Assembly (NCBI RefSeq): GCF_018531195.1
Contig: NZ_JAHDYS010000004.1
Coordinates: 62,001-126,000, forward strand
Length of the DNA stretch: 64,000 nucleotides
Direction: 5' to 3'
Source of the DNA: Pelotalea chapellei
Lineage (GTDB): Bacteria > Desulfobacterota > Desulfuromonadia > Geobacterales > Pseudopelobacteraceae
Each line of letters begins with the position of its first letter. Position 1 is the stretch's first letter. The notes below the pieces were generated by a model. It worked only from the letters and a program-made list of their open reading frames with translations. It made no database searches and was not told where the DNA came from. The translations under genes and the position numbers were made by a program. Positions 1 to 8,196 of the stretch are shown here, piece by piece.

Positions 1-1995
1 CTCAAGAAGCTGGATCCCCGTACCCTCTGGCGCAACCCGGTCATGTTTTGTGTCGAGATCGCCAGCGGTATCACCCTGGTCACCTTCGTCATGTCACTGA
101 CCGGCGCCAACAGGGAACCGGCCTGGTTTACCGGCACTGTCTCGGTCTGGTTGTGGCTAACGGTCACCTTCTCAACCTTTGCCGAGGCGTTGGCCGAGGG
201 ACGGGGAAAAGCCCGTGCTGCTTCACTCAGAAAGTCGCGTACCTACGTGACCGCCAAGCGACTGGACAAGGCAGAATTTGGTCAGAATTACACGACGGTC
301 GGCGCCAGCCAACTTCGCAAGGGTGACCTGATTCTGGTGGAAGCCAACGATATGATCGCCGGCGACGGTGACGTGGTAGCCGGCGCAGCCTTGATCAACG
401 AATCAGCCGTGACAGGAGAATCAGCGCCGGTAATCCGTGAATCAGGCGGTGACAGGAGCGCTGTCACCGGCGGCACCACGGTCATTGCCAATAGTATCAT
501 CGTCCGTATCACCGCCAATCCGGGCGAAACCTTCCTGGATCGGATGATCTCACTTATAGAAGGCGCCAAACGTCGCAAAACCCCTAACGAGGTTGCCCTT
601 GAAGTGCTACTGATCGCCCTGACCCTGGTCTTTCTGCTGGTCTGCGCCAACATCAGCCCCCTCTCGATTTACAGTGTCAAACAGGCTGGGCACGGTACGC
701 CGGTCTCACTGACGATCCTGGTGGCATTGTTTGTCTGCCTGGCGCCCACCACGATTGCCGCGCTGTTGCCGGCCATTGGCATCGCCGGCATGGACCGGCT
801 GTTCCAGAAGAACGTAATCGCACTTTCCGGCCGGGCCATCGAGGCGGCCGGTGATGTCAACGTGCTGCTTTTGGACAAAACAGGCACCATCACTCATGGC
901 AATCGACAGGCAGTTACCTTTGTAGCGGTTGGTGGCCACAGCGAGCGGGATGTGGCCGAGGCCGCCCTGATGGCATCTATTGCAGACGAGACCCCGGAAG
1001 GTCGTAGCGTAGTGGTCTTGGCGAAAGAGCAACACGGCCTTGTCAGAGAAACACCACAGGATGCCGAAGTGATGGAGTTCAGTGCCGACACACGCCTCTC
1101 CGGCATCAACCTGGCCGGCAATCAGTACCGTAAGGGTGCCTCGGACTCGATCATTGCGTTTGTCAGAAAACGGGGCTGTACAACAGTTCCCGGTGACCTG
1201 ACCGAAGTGGTGGACAGGATTGCGCGGGGGGGCGCCACACCGCTGGTGGTCTGCAAGGGAAGCGAGATCCTGGGTGTGATCAATCTCAAGGATATCGTCA
1301 AAGCCGGTATACAGGAGCGTTTCCTGCAGCTGCGCAGCATGGGAATCAAAACGGTGATGATCACCGGCGACAACCCCCTGACCGCTGCCGCCATCGCAGC
1401 CGAGGCCCAGGTGGATGATTTTCTGGCCCAAGCCAAACCGGAGGAGAAACTGCGCCTGATACGCGAATATCAGGAGCAGGGATACATGGTGGCCATGACC
1501 GGCGACGGCACCAACGACGCCCCGGCCCTGGCCCAGGCCGACGTGGCCGTGGCCATGAACACCGGTACCCAGCCGGCACGGGAGGCGGCCAACATCATTG
1601 ATCTGGACAGTAATCCGACCAAGCTGCTGGACATTGTCGAGGTGGGCAAGCAGATCCTGATGACCCGCGGGAACCTGACCACCTTCAGCATCTCCAACGA
1701 CATAGCCAAGTACTTCGCCATTATCCCGGCGGCGCTTCTGTCGATCTACCCGCAATTGGGGGTGCTCAACGTGATGAGGTTGGCCAGCCCGTTCAGCGCG
1801 ATCCTTTCAGCGGTCATCTTCAATGCCATCATCATCCCGATGCTGGTACCACTGGCCTTGAAGGGAACCAGGTTTCGCCCCATGCCGGCCGAGAAACTGC
1901 TGATCCACAATCTTCTGATCTACGGGGTGGGTGGCATCATTGCGCCGTTTGTCGGGATCAAGATCATTGATATGGTGATTGGAATGGTGGTGTAG
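1..1995 (+). CDS. kdpB: Potassium-transporting P-type ATPase subunit B, 5' end cut by window
   Basis: Catalytic subunit of the high-affinity KdpFABC K+ pump in the inner membrane; it hydrolyses ATP while KdpA carries K+. The frame is open from base 1 and its first residues resemble the family just before the first membrane segment. The true start therefore lies upstream: 664 codons are visible against 682 residues in E. coli. P-type ATPase signatures are present: TGES at codons 138-141, the phosphorylated Asp of DKTGT at codon 292, and GDGTNDAP at codons 501-508. Hydrophobic helices lie near the N-terminus, before DKTGT and at the C-terminus. kdpC follows after a palindromic repeat element. 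kdpF and kdpA should lie upstream of the window. Confidence 0.97.
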   Translation, partial: LKKLDPRTLWRNPVMFCVEIASGITLVTFVMSLTGANREPAWFTGTVSVWLWLTVTFSTFAEALAEGRGKARAASLRKSRTYVTAKRLDKAEFGQNYTTVGASQLRKGDLILVEANDMIAGDGDVVAGAALINESAVTGESAPVIRESGGDRSAVTGGTTVIANSIIVRITANPGETFLDRMISLIEGAKRRKTPNEVALEVLLIALTLVFLLVCANISPLSIYSVKQAGHGTPVSLTILVALFVCLAPTTIAALLPAIGIAGMDRLFQKNVIALSGRAIEAAGDVNVLLLDKTGTITHGNRQAVTFVAVGGHSERDVAEAALMASIADETPEGRSVVVLAKEQHGLVRETPQDAEVMEFSADTRLSGINLAGNQYRKGASDSIIAFVRKRGCTTVPGDLTEVVDRIARGGATPLVVCKGSEILGVINLKDIVKAGIQERFLQLRSMGIKTVMITGDNPLTAAAIAAEAQVDDFLAQAKPEEKLRLIREYQEQGYMVAMTGDGTNDAPALAQADVAVAMNTGTQPAREAANIIDLDSNPTKLLDIVEVGKQILMTRGNLTTFSISNDIAKYFAIIPAALLSIYPQLGVLNVMRLASPFSAILSAVIFNAIIIPMLVPLALKGTRFRPMPAEKLLIHNLLIYGVGGIIAPFVGIKIIDMVIGMVV

Positions 1996-2101
1996 CAAAT
2001 CCCCCGCCCCAACCCTCCCCCTCCTGGGGAGGGAGCAGATCTCCTCCCCAGGAGGGGGAGGTCGGGAGGGGGGTGCCCGTGGAGATGTAAAATTACACTA
2101 G
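1996..2101. repeat. G/C-rich palindromic (MITE/REP-like) element between kdpB and kdpC
   Basis: The gap between kdpB and kdpC is almost entirely one large imperfect inverted repeat. A C-rich arm at about 2001-2033 is mirrored by a G-rich arm at about 2041-2074, with roughly 20 bp nearly perfect around the centre (CCCTCCTGGGGAGG type). The right flank, GATGT...CACTAG ending at 2101, matches the right end of the element at 9331-9482 in layout and in its last bases. The Shine-Dalgarno of kdpC (AGGAGAA) begins at the very end of the element. The RNA would fold into a very stable hairpin inside the kdp transcript. Confidence 0.7.
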
Positions 2102-2113
2102 GAGAACTAGCCC

Positions 2114-2674
2114 ATGAAAGACATAAAACCGGCCATCCTGCTCTTCATAATATTCACCATCATCTGCGGCGGCATCTATCCTGCGCTAGTCACCGGCGTA
2201 GCCTACTTCCTTTTCCCCAAGCAGGCCGCAGGAAGCTTCATCACCGACAAGAGCGGCAAGGTGCTAGGCTCCACTCTGATCGGCCAACCCTTCTCAGACC
2301 CTAAATACTTCTGGCCGCGCCCATCCGCCACTTCCGACTTCACCAACAACGCCATGGCATCGGGTGGCTCCAATGCCGGACCGACCAATCCGTCATACAT
2401 CCGGACGGTGAGTGACCGGATCAAGACGCTCCGGGATACAGGGGTGACCGGCAAAATTCCCGCCGACCTGGTGCAGGCCTCGGCCAGCGGACTTGACCCG
2501 CATATAACGCCGGAATCTGCGCTATTGCAGGTGCCGCGGGTTGCCAAAGCACGCGGCGTATCGGAGGAGATGTTGATAAAGATCGTTGCCCAGACTACCG
2601 AAGGGCGTCAGTTAAGATTTCTGGGGGCACCGCGGGTAAATGTGCTTGTGCTGAATCATGCCCTGGGATCTTGA
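2114..2674 (+). CDS. kdpC: Potassium-transporting ATPase subunit C
   Basis: Small single-span subunit that stabilises the KdpFABC complex and is thought to help ATP binding by KdpB. The 186-residue length matches the family (about 190). One N-terminal membrane helix at about residues 8-30 is followed by a periplasmic domain. Family-typical blocks are visible: GSTLIGQPF, YFWPRPS, SGGSNAGPTNPSY, ASGLDPHITP and, at the C-terminus, LGAPRVNVLVLN. AGGAGAA lies 8 bases before the ATG, directly at the end of the upstream palindromic element. It is probably co-transcribed with kdpB unless that hairpin attenuates transcription. Confidence 0.96.
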   Translation: MKDIKPAILLFIIFTIICGGIYPALVTGVAYFLFPKQAAGSFITDKSGKVLGSTLIGQPFSDPKYFWPRPSATSDFTNNAMASGGSNAGPTNPSYIRTVSDRIKTLRDTGVTGKIPADLVQASASGLDPHITPESALLQVPRVAKARGVSEEMLIKIVAQTTEGRQLRFLGAPRVNVLVLNHALGS

Positions 2675-2748
2675 ATCGGCAATAGTTGCTTTTAAAATCT
2701 GTGTCGGAATGTGATTTGACAAAGGCATCTCAAGAGAGGAAAAAAATT

Positions 2749-3071
2749 ATGCGACTATCTTTATTAATTAGTATGTTCCTGTTCACCACTCCTGTTGTCT
2801 GGGCAGTTTCCTACCCTCCACAGGTTCCTCCTCCACCGGTTGAAGATTTTACCTCTGTGGAGGCTTTCAGGTTTCGTGATGCCCAAGGGACAAACATGCC
2901 ACCATTTATTCCGAAGTCATGGAAACTCATCAGTGTTTCCAATGGGGAAAAATCCAATTCCAACAATTTGTGGTTCAGGACAGCAATGGTTCTGTTTATC
3001 TGCTGCAGACCTTCACGTCCCAGAACAAACTTGTTATCCACGAATATTTTTATAAAATTCCGGCAAAATGA
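2749..3071 (+). pseudogene. Small secreted protein of unknown function, apparent frameshift
   Basis: GAGAGG precedes an ATG that opens a signal peptide (MRLSLLISMFLFTTPVVWA) and a Pro-rich stretch. The first frame reads sensibly to about base 2950, at the run GGGGAAAAA. Beyond that it becomes Arg/Pro-rich and stops at 3087. Shifting to frame 3 at the A run gives a far more protein-like end, with QFVVQDSNGSVYLLQTF and HEYFYKIPAK before a stop at 3069-3071. The likely original product is about 107 residues, exported, inserted between kdpC and kdpD. A homopolymer indel (mutation or sequencing error) is the simplest cause. No family was recognised. Confidence 0.6.
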
Positions 3072-3083
3072 CCGGCCTCCAGG

Positions 3084-5813
3084 ATGAAGATGACCAGTAA
3101 CGGTGACGACATACGCCCCTCTCCTGAGGCGATGCTCAAGTTGGCCCAAACCGAAGAGGTCACGGCTGAACTGGGCAAACTTAAGATCTTCCTCGGTTAT
3201 GCTGCAGGGGTTGGTAAAACCTACGCCATGCTGGAAGCAGCTCGCAAGCGTAAGGCTGACGGCAGAGATGTTGTAGCAGGGTATGTGGAATCCCATGGAC
3301 GTCCCGAAACCGACGCCTTGCTGGAAGGACTGGAGAGTACCCCACGCCGGCAGGTTATCTATTCCGGAGTTACATTGCCGGAAATGGACATTGACGCAAT
3401 CCTTGAACGTCGCCCTCAGATAGTTCTGGTAGATGAGCTGGCCCATACAAATGCTCCCGGTTCACGCCACGAAAAGCGGTGGCAGGATGTCGAGGAATTG
3501 TTGGAAGCTGGCATTGACGTCTACACCTCAATCAATATTCAGCATTTCGAAAGTTTGAAGGATGTGGTCACGCAAATTACCGGAATCGTCGTTCGTGAGA
3601 CCGTTCCTGATCGCCTGCTCGATTTGGCATTTGAAATCAAGCTGATCGATATCCCACCTGAAGACCTTATCCAGCGCCTGCACGAAGGAAAGGTCTACAT
3701 CCCGGACCAGGCCGCAAAAGCCATAGAGAAATTTTTCAGGCCCGGCAACCTGATGGCCCTGCGGGAATTATCGCTACGACGCACAGCTTCCCGGGTTGAT
3801 GAGCAGATGCGGGCCTACATGGAAAACCAGTCTATTTTAGGCCCCTGGCCCACAGCGGAACGGTTGCTGGTCTGCATCAGCGGCAGCCCCTACAGCGAAA
3901 AACTGCTTCGCGCCACCTGTCGACTGGCCGAAGACCTCAAAGCCCAGTGGTTCACGATCTATATTGAGACACCCGGCAGCGGGAAACATGCCAGGGAAAA
4001 CAGAAAACGCATCTGGCATGACCTACGGCTGGCCGAAAGCCTGGGAGCCCAGGTTACGACTGTAACAGCAAGCGATGTCACCGATGCGGTAATGGAATAT
4101 GCAAAGCGACACAATATAACCAAGATTGTAATGGGCAAACCCAGTAAACCCCGCTGGCGGGAAATTATCCAGCCTCCTGTCGTTGATCAGCTAATTCGCC
4201 GAAGCGGGGCCATTGATGTTGTCATTGTCAGCTTCAAACCCGAGGAGCTTGACAGGGTCCCAAAGGAACCCAGGCGATCACGTCCGTTTGAAGCGCGCGG
4301 TTATGCAGCCAGCCTGGCTCTCGTAACTGCCGCAACACTGCTCTGTGAGCTTCTGCGCCCCTTTCTGGCACCGACCAACATGGTCATGTTCTATCTGTTG
4401 GTGGTCGTTATCGCCTCTGTGCGCCTTGGCCGCAAACCCGCCATTGCCACCGCATTTCTCGGTGTTCTGGCCTTCGACTTCTTCTTTGTCCCCCCGCGCA
4501 TGACATTTGTGGTTGCAGATACCCAGTATTTATTAACTTTTCTGGGGCTGTTCGTAGTGGGACTCGTGATCAGCACTCTGGTGGCCCGCGCCCGCGAACG
4601 GGCTGAGGTTATGCGCGCCCGGGAGATCCAGACTGCCAGCCTGTACTATCTCAGCCGCGATCTGGCGGCCTCGGCAGATATCGATGCAGTATTAAAGGCA
4701 GTAATCACAAATGTGGAAGAGGCTCTCAATGCCAGGGTGGTAATCCTGCTACCGGAAGGAGAGCGGCTTGATGTCGGCGCGGCCAGTGGGGGACTGACGC
4801 TGAATATCAAGGAGCAGGCGGTGGCTGATTGGGCTTTCCGCAACAGGCATTCTGCCGGGTGTGCCACTGACACGTTGGTTTCTGCCGAGCTGATTTACCT
4901 TCCACTTCAGACTCAGGACAGCGCCATGGGTGTTCTGGGCGTCCAGTTAGAGAGTCCTGAGGCATATCACTCACAGGATAACCGCCGCCTGCTGGATGCC
5001 TTTGCCACTCAGGCCGCCATGGCCATGGAACGAATCCGTTACTCCCGACAAGCGGAGCAGACGCAAATTCTCCAGGCACGGGAAAATCTTGAACGTGCAC
5101 TGTTGAACTCAATTTCCCACGACTTAAGGACTCCATTGGTTTCCGTGACCGGTGCACTTCACAGCCTGAAAGAAAATGGTGACCATCTGGATGACGATAC
5201 CCGCCAGGATTTGCTGGATTCAGCTTGTAGTGAAGCGCAACGTCTTAATCGTTTCGTCGGGAACTTGTTGGACATGACTCGAATTGAAGCAGGAGCAATT
5301 CGGTTGAACATCGAGTTGTGCGATATCCAGGATCTGGTGGGCTGCGCTTTGGCTGCAATAGAACAACGGATCGGCAACCGTCCGGTTGAGACCCACCTGT
5401 CTGATGACCTGCCGCTGGTACCCATGGATCTGGTGTTGATGACCCAGGTGCTGGTAAACCTCCTGGACAATGCGCATAAATATTCACTTGCCGAAAGTAT
5501 CATCGAAATTGACGTTGCCGTCGATAACGGCTGGCTTTCACTGGAAGTTTCCGATAGAGGTCCGGGCGTACCGGAACATGATTTGAAGAGAATCTTTGAC
5601 AAGTTCTATCGCATACCGGTTCCCGAGGGTGCCGGGGGAACCGGGCTGGGTCTGTCAATCTGCAAGGGAATTGTCGAGGCCCACGGAGGAAGGGTGCATG
5701 CTGAAAATCGTAGTGGCGGTGGCCTTAGGGTAATTATCTGTCTGCCACTGGCTAAATCGGAGAACACGGATTCAACTTCACCCGCAGGAGGCGCTGGCAC
5801 CGACCATGGCTAA
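3084..5813 (+). CDS. kdpD: Osmosensitive K+ channel sensor histidine kinase, altered C-terminal tail
   Basis: Membrane sensor kinase that responds to K+ limitation and osmotic stress and normally phosphorylates KdpE. Domain order: KdpD N-terminal domain with Walker [10 protein letters not shown] at residues 38-46 and [18 protein letters not shown]; a USP-like domain (about 250-375); four tightly packed membrane helices (about 405-500); a GAF-like region; then HisKA with SHDLRTPL (phosphoacceptor His679). The HATPase domain carries [17 protein letters not shown] and GTGLGLSI. Length is 909 residues against 894 in E. coli. The last 15 or so residues ([11 protein letters not shown]) are read out of frame through a trpB fragment, so the native tail may have been replaced. 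No kdpE follows. The kinase core looks intact. Confidence 0.95.
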   Translation: MKMTSNGDDIRPSPEAMLKLAQTEEVTAELGKLKIFLGYAAGVGKTYAMLEAARKRKADGRDVVAGYVESHGRPETDALLEGLESTPRRQVIYSGVTLPEMDIDAILERRPQIVLVDELAHTNAPGSRHEKRWQDVEELLEAGIDVYTSINIQHFESLKDVVTQITGIVVRETVPDRLLDLAFEIKLIDIPPEDLIQRLHEGKVYIPDQAAKAIEKFFRPGNLMALRELSLRRTASRVDEQMRAYMENQSILGPWPTAERLLVCISGSPYSEKLLRATCRLAEDLKAQWFTIYIETPGSGKHARENRKRIWHDLRLAESLGAQVTTVTASDVTDAVMEYAKRHNITKIVMGKPSKPRWREIIQPPVVDQLIRRSGAIDVVIVSFKPEELDRVPKEPRRSRPFEARGYAASLALVTAATLLCELLRPFLAPTNMVMFYLLVVVIASVRLGRKPAIATAFLGVLAFDFFFVPPRMTFVVADTQYLLTFLGLFVVGLVISTLVARARERAEVMRAREIQTASLYYLSRDLAASADIDAVLKAVITNVEEALNARVVILLPEGERLDVGAASGGLTLNIKEQAVADWAFRNRHSAGCATDTLVSAELIYLPLQTQDSAMGVLGVQLESPEAYHSQDNRRLLDAFATQAAMAMERIRYSRQAEQTQILQARENLERALLNSISHDLRTPLVSVTGALHSLKENGDHLDDDTRQDLLDSACSEAQRLNRFVGNLLDMTRIEAGAIRLNIELCDIQDLVGCALAAIEQRIGNRPVETHLSDDLPLVPMDLVLMTQVLVNLLDNAHKYSLAESIIEIDVAVDNGWLSLEVSDRGPGVPEHDLKRIFDKFYRIPVPEGAGGTGLGLSICKGIVEAHGGRVHAENRSGGGLRVIICLPLAKSENTDSTSPAGGAGTDHG

Positions 5814-5898
5814 AGACCAGAGCATTGTGGTCTGCCTCTCCGGACGGGGTGACAAGGACATGCACACCGTGGCGGAAGCCATGGGAGTAAGTTTTTAA
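5788..5898 (+). pseudogene. trpB: C-terminal remnant of tryptophan synthase beta chain
   Basis: In frame 1, overlapping the last 26 bases of kdpD in another frame, the DNA encodes [15 protein letters not shown], then [18 protein letters not shown] and a stop. This is the characteristic end of TrpB (E. coli ends with [13 protein letters not shown] and a short tail). An ATG at 5806 would give a 30-residue peptide, which cannot be functional because the PLP-binding body is missing. Upstream of about 5788 the frame no longer resembles TrpB and the DNA is kdpD. The junction therefore marks a deletion or recombination that fused kdpD to a trpB 3' end and removed whatever followed kdpD, where kdpE is normally found. 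Confidence 0.8.
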
Positions 5899-5943
5899 GT
5901 TCGATCTGATCTATAAATCCTCTGGCTTAACTTCAAAAACAGA

Positions 5944-5975
5944 AATGCCCGCACGATCGCATCATGCCGGGCATT
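5944..5975. terminator. Hairpin between trpB remnant and toxin gene, possible bidirectional terminator
   Basis: Perfect 8-bp arms AATGCCCG and CGGGCATT flank a 16-base loop. No long U run follows on the plus strand; on the minus strand the stem is followed by TCTGTTTTTG. It sits between convergent genes (kdpD/trpB remnant and the PIN toxin), where a shared terminator is expected. Confidence 0.45.
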
Positions 5976-5999
5976 CTAGTATCAATTTAGCCTTCTCTT

Positions 6000-6422
6000 T
6001 CAATAACTTTGAGAAGCAAGTATTTTAGCCATTTCATCCGAAGAGTACACCGATATCCGTGAGTTTTTGAAATCCTTCTGGTTGCGCGTTACGATGGCTT
6101 CAGCTCCTACATGCCGGGCTGCTTCGTGAATCACGGCGTCTTCGAAATCATTAAAATCAGCAACAAGAGCAGCTTCGAGAACAAGCCTGTTAACAGGCGC
6201 CACCTCAAACAGACTCAGTAGCTTCTTTATTTCTTCCTGTGCCCTTGGCCCACCTAACGCTTTAGATACAAGATAATATACGGTCGTTATTGTAGTGCTA
6301 CACAGATACCCAATAATGGTCCCATCTTCCACCCTGGAAAATAGTTCAGCCGCGGAATCTGCGAACGGCATCCGGTCCATGAGCACATCAAGAACTATGT
6401 TGGTATCCAGGAGTAATTTCAA
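6000..6422 (-). CDS. PIN-domain ribonuclease toxin of a type II toxin-antitoxin pair
   Basis: A 140-residue PIN domain protein, expected to be a Mg2+-dependent endoribonuclease. The N-terminal strand LLLDTNIVLD supplies the first acidic ligand (Asp6). Later acidic residues occur in NDFEDAVI (Asp95) and TRNQKDF (Asp117), which is the usual PIN layout. The ATG overlaps the end of the upstream antitoxin gene by four bases, so translation is probably coupled and the ratio controlled. No partner domain is fused. The RNA target cannot be inferred from sequence. Family (PIN) is certain; the toxin role is inferred from gene order. Confidence 0.88.
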   Translation of the reverse strand: MKLLLDTNIVLDVLMDRMPFADSAAELFSRVEDGTIIGYLCSTTITTVYYLVSKALGGPRAQEEIKKLLSLFEVAPVNRLVLEAALVADFNDFEDAVIHEAARHVGAEAIVTRNQKDFKNSRISVYSSDEMAKILASQSY

Positions 6423-6661
6423 AGGTGCTTTTCCTCCAGATATTTTTTGTAATCCTTTTCGTCAAGCTTTGAATCCCGCAAAAGTCCTCGAAGAGATTGG
6501 GTAATTGGCGTTGAAGGTGGGGTTGGATTGATCTTCTGAGATGTAAGCAATTTGAAGTATTCCGCAACTATTTGGGAAACTGATTTTCCTGCTTGTGCTG
6601 CGTAAGACTTTGCTTGCTCAATTAGCTGATCCTCAAGACGAAGAGTAAGTTTCGTTTGCAT
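6419..6661 (-). CDS. Ribbon-helix-helix-like antitoxin (DUF6364-type)
   Basis: An 80-residue protein beginning MQTKLTLRLEDQLIEQAK. This short beta strand followed by helices is the pattern of RHH antitoxins that bind operator DNA as dimers. The charged tail KLDEKDYKKYLEEKHL would wrap the PIN toxin. A longer reading frame exists upstream, but the start at Met-Gln-Thr is preceded by GGGAGGTG six bases away, and any upstream start would lie inside the operator. The next gene, the PIN toxin, overlaps it by four bases. Autoregulation through the palindrome just upstream is likely. Confidence 0.85.
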   Translation of the reverse strand: MQTKLTLRLEDQLIEQAKSYAAQAGKSVSQIVAEYFKLLTSQKINPTPPSTPITQSLRGLLRDSKLDEKDYKKYLEEKHL

Positions 6662-6673
6662 GGCACCTCCCAA

Positions 6674-6732
6674 AAAAACCAAGTGACGTATATAATAAAT
6701 ATCAATATACGTCACTTGGTTTTTAGTGTCAA
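6674..6732 (-). promoter_or_regulatory. Promoter with overlapping 20-bp palindromic operator of the toxin-antitoxin operon
   Basis: A perfect inverted repeat has 20-bp arms (6674-6693 and 6705-6724; core CCAAGTGACGTATAT) and an 11-base A/T spacer. Read on the minus strand, a sigma70-type promoter overlaps it: -35 TTGACA at 6727-6732, a 17-bp spacer, and -10 TATATT at 6704-6709 inside the right arm. The antitoxin ATG is about 36 bases past the expected transcription start. A dimeric RHH antitoxin bound here would block RNA polymerase. Confidence 0.8.
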
Positions 6733-6777
6733 TCTGGCTTTGCAACCCGCCAAAGAAGTGTTATCGCATGAAAAAAA

Positions 6778-7203
6778 CTATTTCAGTTTCAATGGCAGAT
6801 CATTGTGCAACCCGCTGCAAAAAGCCAGTACCTCCTCCACCCGCACCACAAGGCGGGTGAGAACCTGCGGTTGACCTTGCGCCTCCTCGCCTGGCGTGTA
6901 ACCATCCAGGATCGCAGCGTCCACCGTGTTGACTATCTTGCCTATAAATTGATAGCCGGTTCCAATGTCCTGCTTCAGGACCGCCACTGCCACCCATGGA
7001 TTTCTAGCCGCGTTTTGCAGGGTCGTCTGACAAAACCAGTTTTCAAACACCAGCTCGCCATTAATGTGCTTCAGATCCGTGCCGAGAGCCAGATGGGGAA
7101 TGCCGGTATCATCAGTGGTGGCCACAACTGCCAGTGGGACAACTCTTATGAATTGCTGAATCTCTTCGCTGAGCATGATGTGCCCCCTCAGGAAATTGAT
7201 CAT
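6778..7203 (-). CDS. Pyridoxamine 5'-phosphate oxidase-like flavin-binding protein
   Basis: A small split-barrel protein of the PPOX/flavin-reductase-like superfamily, likely binding FMN or F420-type cofactors. The family pattern is visible as VVPLAVVATTDDTGIPHLALGTDL followed in turn by strands around ENWFCQTTLQNAARNP and VAVLKQDIGTGYQFIG. The start chosen (MINFLRG) has GGAGG five bases upstream. An internal start at 7176 (MLSEEIQQF), with GAGGGG before it, would give a form closer to common family starts. It lies about 80 bases downstream of arginase on the same strand and may share its transcript. The substrate is unknown. Confidence 0.75.
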   Translation of the reverse strand: MINFLRGHIMLSEEIQQFIRVVPLAVVATTDDTGIPHLALGTDLKHINGELVFENWFCQTTLQNAARNPWVAVAVLKQDIGTGYQFIGKIVNTVDAAILDGYTPGEEAQGQPQVLTRLVVRVEEVLAFCSGLHNDLPLKLK

Positions 7204-7283
7204 CCTTACCTCCACAATACCACCGTCCGCCTGCTGTGCAATTTATGCTGGTTTATTGCAGTAATTCCGGATGAACAAACCTG

Positions 7284-8174
7284 TCACAAGATGCTCTTGC
7301 CGAAAACAGAAGCAACCAGCTCGCATACCACCACCGCGCTGTGGTTGCGACTATCCAGGATCGGATTGATTTCAACAATGTCCAGGGAACAAAGCCTTCG
7401 GTTATCAGCAATTATCTCCATAAGAAGCTGTGCTTCCCGATAAGAAACTCCGCCGGGTGAGGGGGTACCTACGCCGGGAACTTCTATAGGATCAAGGACA
7501 TCGGCATCGAGACTCACATGGATCCGTTCATGGTGCCCCAGAAAGTCGAGACTCTGCCTCGCAATGTTCCCCATGCCCCGTTCATCGATGTCGCGCATGG
7601 TAAAGACGGTGATTCCCTTTTCCTTCAACCGGAGTCGCTCCTTCGGATCGATCTCCCGAACACCGATCAGCACCAGATCCTCTACTTTCAGCTTGGCACC
7701 CTTCCTGCCCACATTAACAAGCCGGCTGTAACCATCACCCAGCAGATGAGCCAGCGGCATTCCATGGATGTTGCCGGAGGGTGAGCTCTTGGGGGTGTTG
7801 AAGTCGGCATGGGCATCGATGTAAATCACCCCTGCCGGCTCATGATGGGTAATGCCGCCGATAGTGCCCATGGCCAGCGAATGATCTCCGCCGATGAAAA
7901 CGGGAATAAAGCCCTGCTCCACCGCTTCACGCGCCGCGTGATAGGCAGCCTTGCATACCCGCGTTATGGCAGCGAGATAGTGAAGGTCTCGCTCCTTCTC
8001 AAGAATCTCCCGAACCGGTACAAAAAGATTGCCGCAATCCTCGACCTCATACCCCAGCTTCCTCAACCGCATCGCCAGCCCTGCGTAGCGCACGGCGCTG
8101 GGACCCATGTCTACTCCACGGTGTGCCTGCCCAAGATCAAGCGGCACCCCTATCAGCCGGATCGTTTTTTTCAC
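7284..8174 (-). CDS. rocF: Arginase
   Basis: Mn-dependent hydrolase converting L-arginine to ornithine and urea in the cytoplasm. The 296-residue length fits bacterial RocF. Metal-binding signatures are GGDHS, DAHADFN and SLDADVLDP. The arginase-specific blocks GVDMGPSAVRYAGL, GNIHGMPLAHLLGDG, PGVGTPSPGG and EINPILD favour arginase over agmatinase. The start codon is GTG with GAGGG upstream. It begins 22 bases after the stop of the ornithine cyclodeaminase homologue, so the two are almost certainly one operon. No urease genes are in view, so the fate of the urea is unknown. Confidence 0.9.
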   Translation of the reverse strand: MKKTIRLIGVPLDLGQAHRGVDMGPSAVRYAGLAMRLRKLGYEVEDCGNLFVPVREILEKERDLHYLAAITRVCKAAYHAAREAVEQGFIPVFIGGDHSLAMGTIGGITHHEPAGVIYIDAHADFNTPKSSPSGNIHGMPLAHLLGDGYSRLVNVGRKGAKLKVEDLVLIGVREIDPKERLRLKEKGITVFTMRDIDERGMGNIARQSLDFLGHHERIHVSLDADVLDPIEVPGVGTPSPGGVSYREAQLLMEIIADNRRLCSLDIVEINPILDSRNHSAVVVCELVASVFGKSIL

Positions 8175-8196
8175 GCTACCCTCGCCTTCTCCACGA

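Noticed and set aside
706-1755. Long open frame antisense to kdpB
   Set aside because: It is a mirror of the strong kdpB coding frame, has His/Gly-rich nonsense composition and no ribosome-binding site.
5806-5898. A 30-residue independent gene starting at the ATG in the trpB remnant
   Set aside because: Similarity to TrpB continues upstream of this ATG, there is no ribosome-binding site, and the peptide is only the enzyme's tail.
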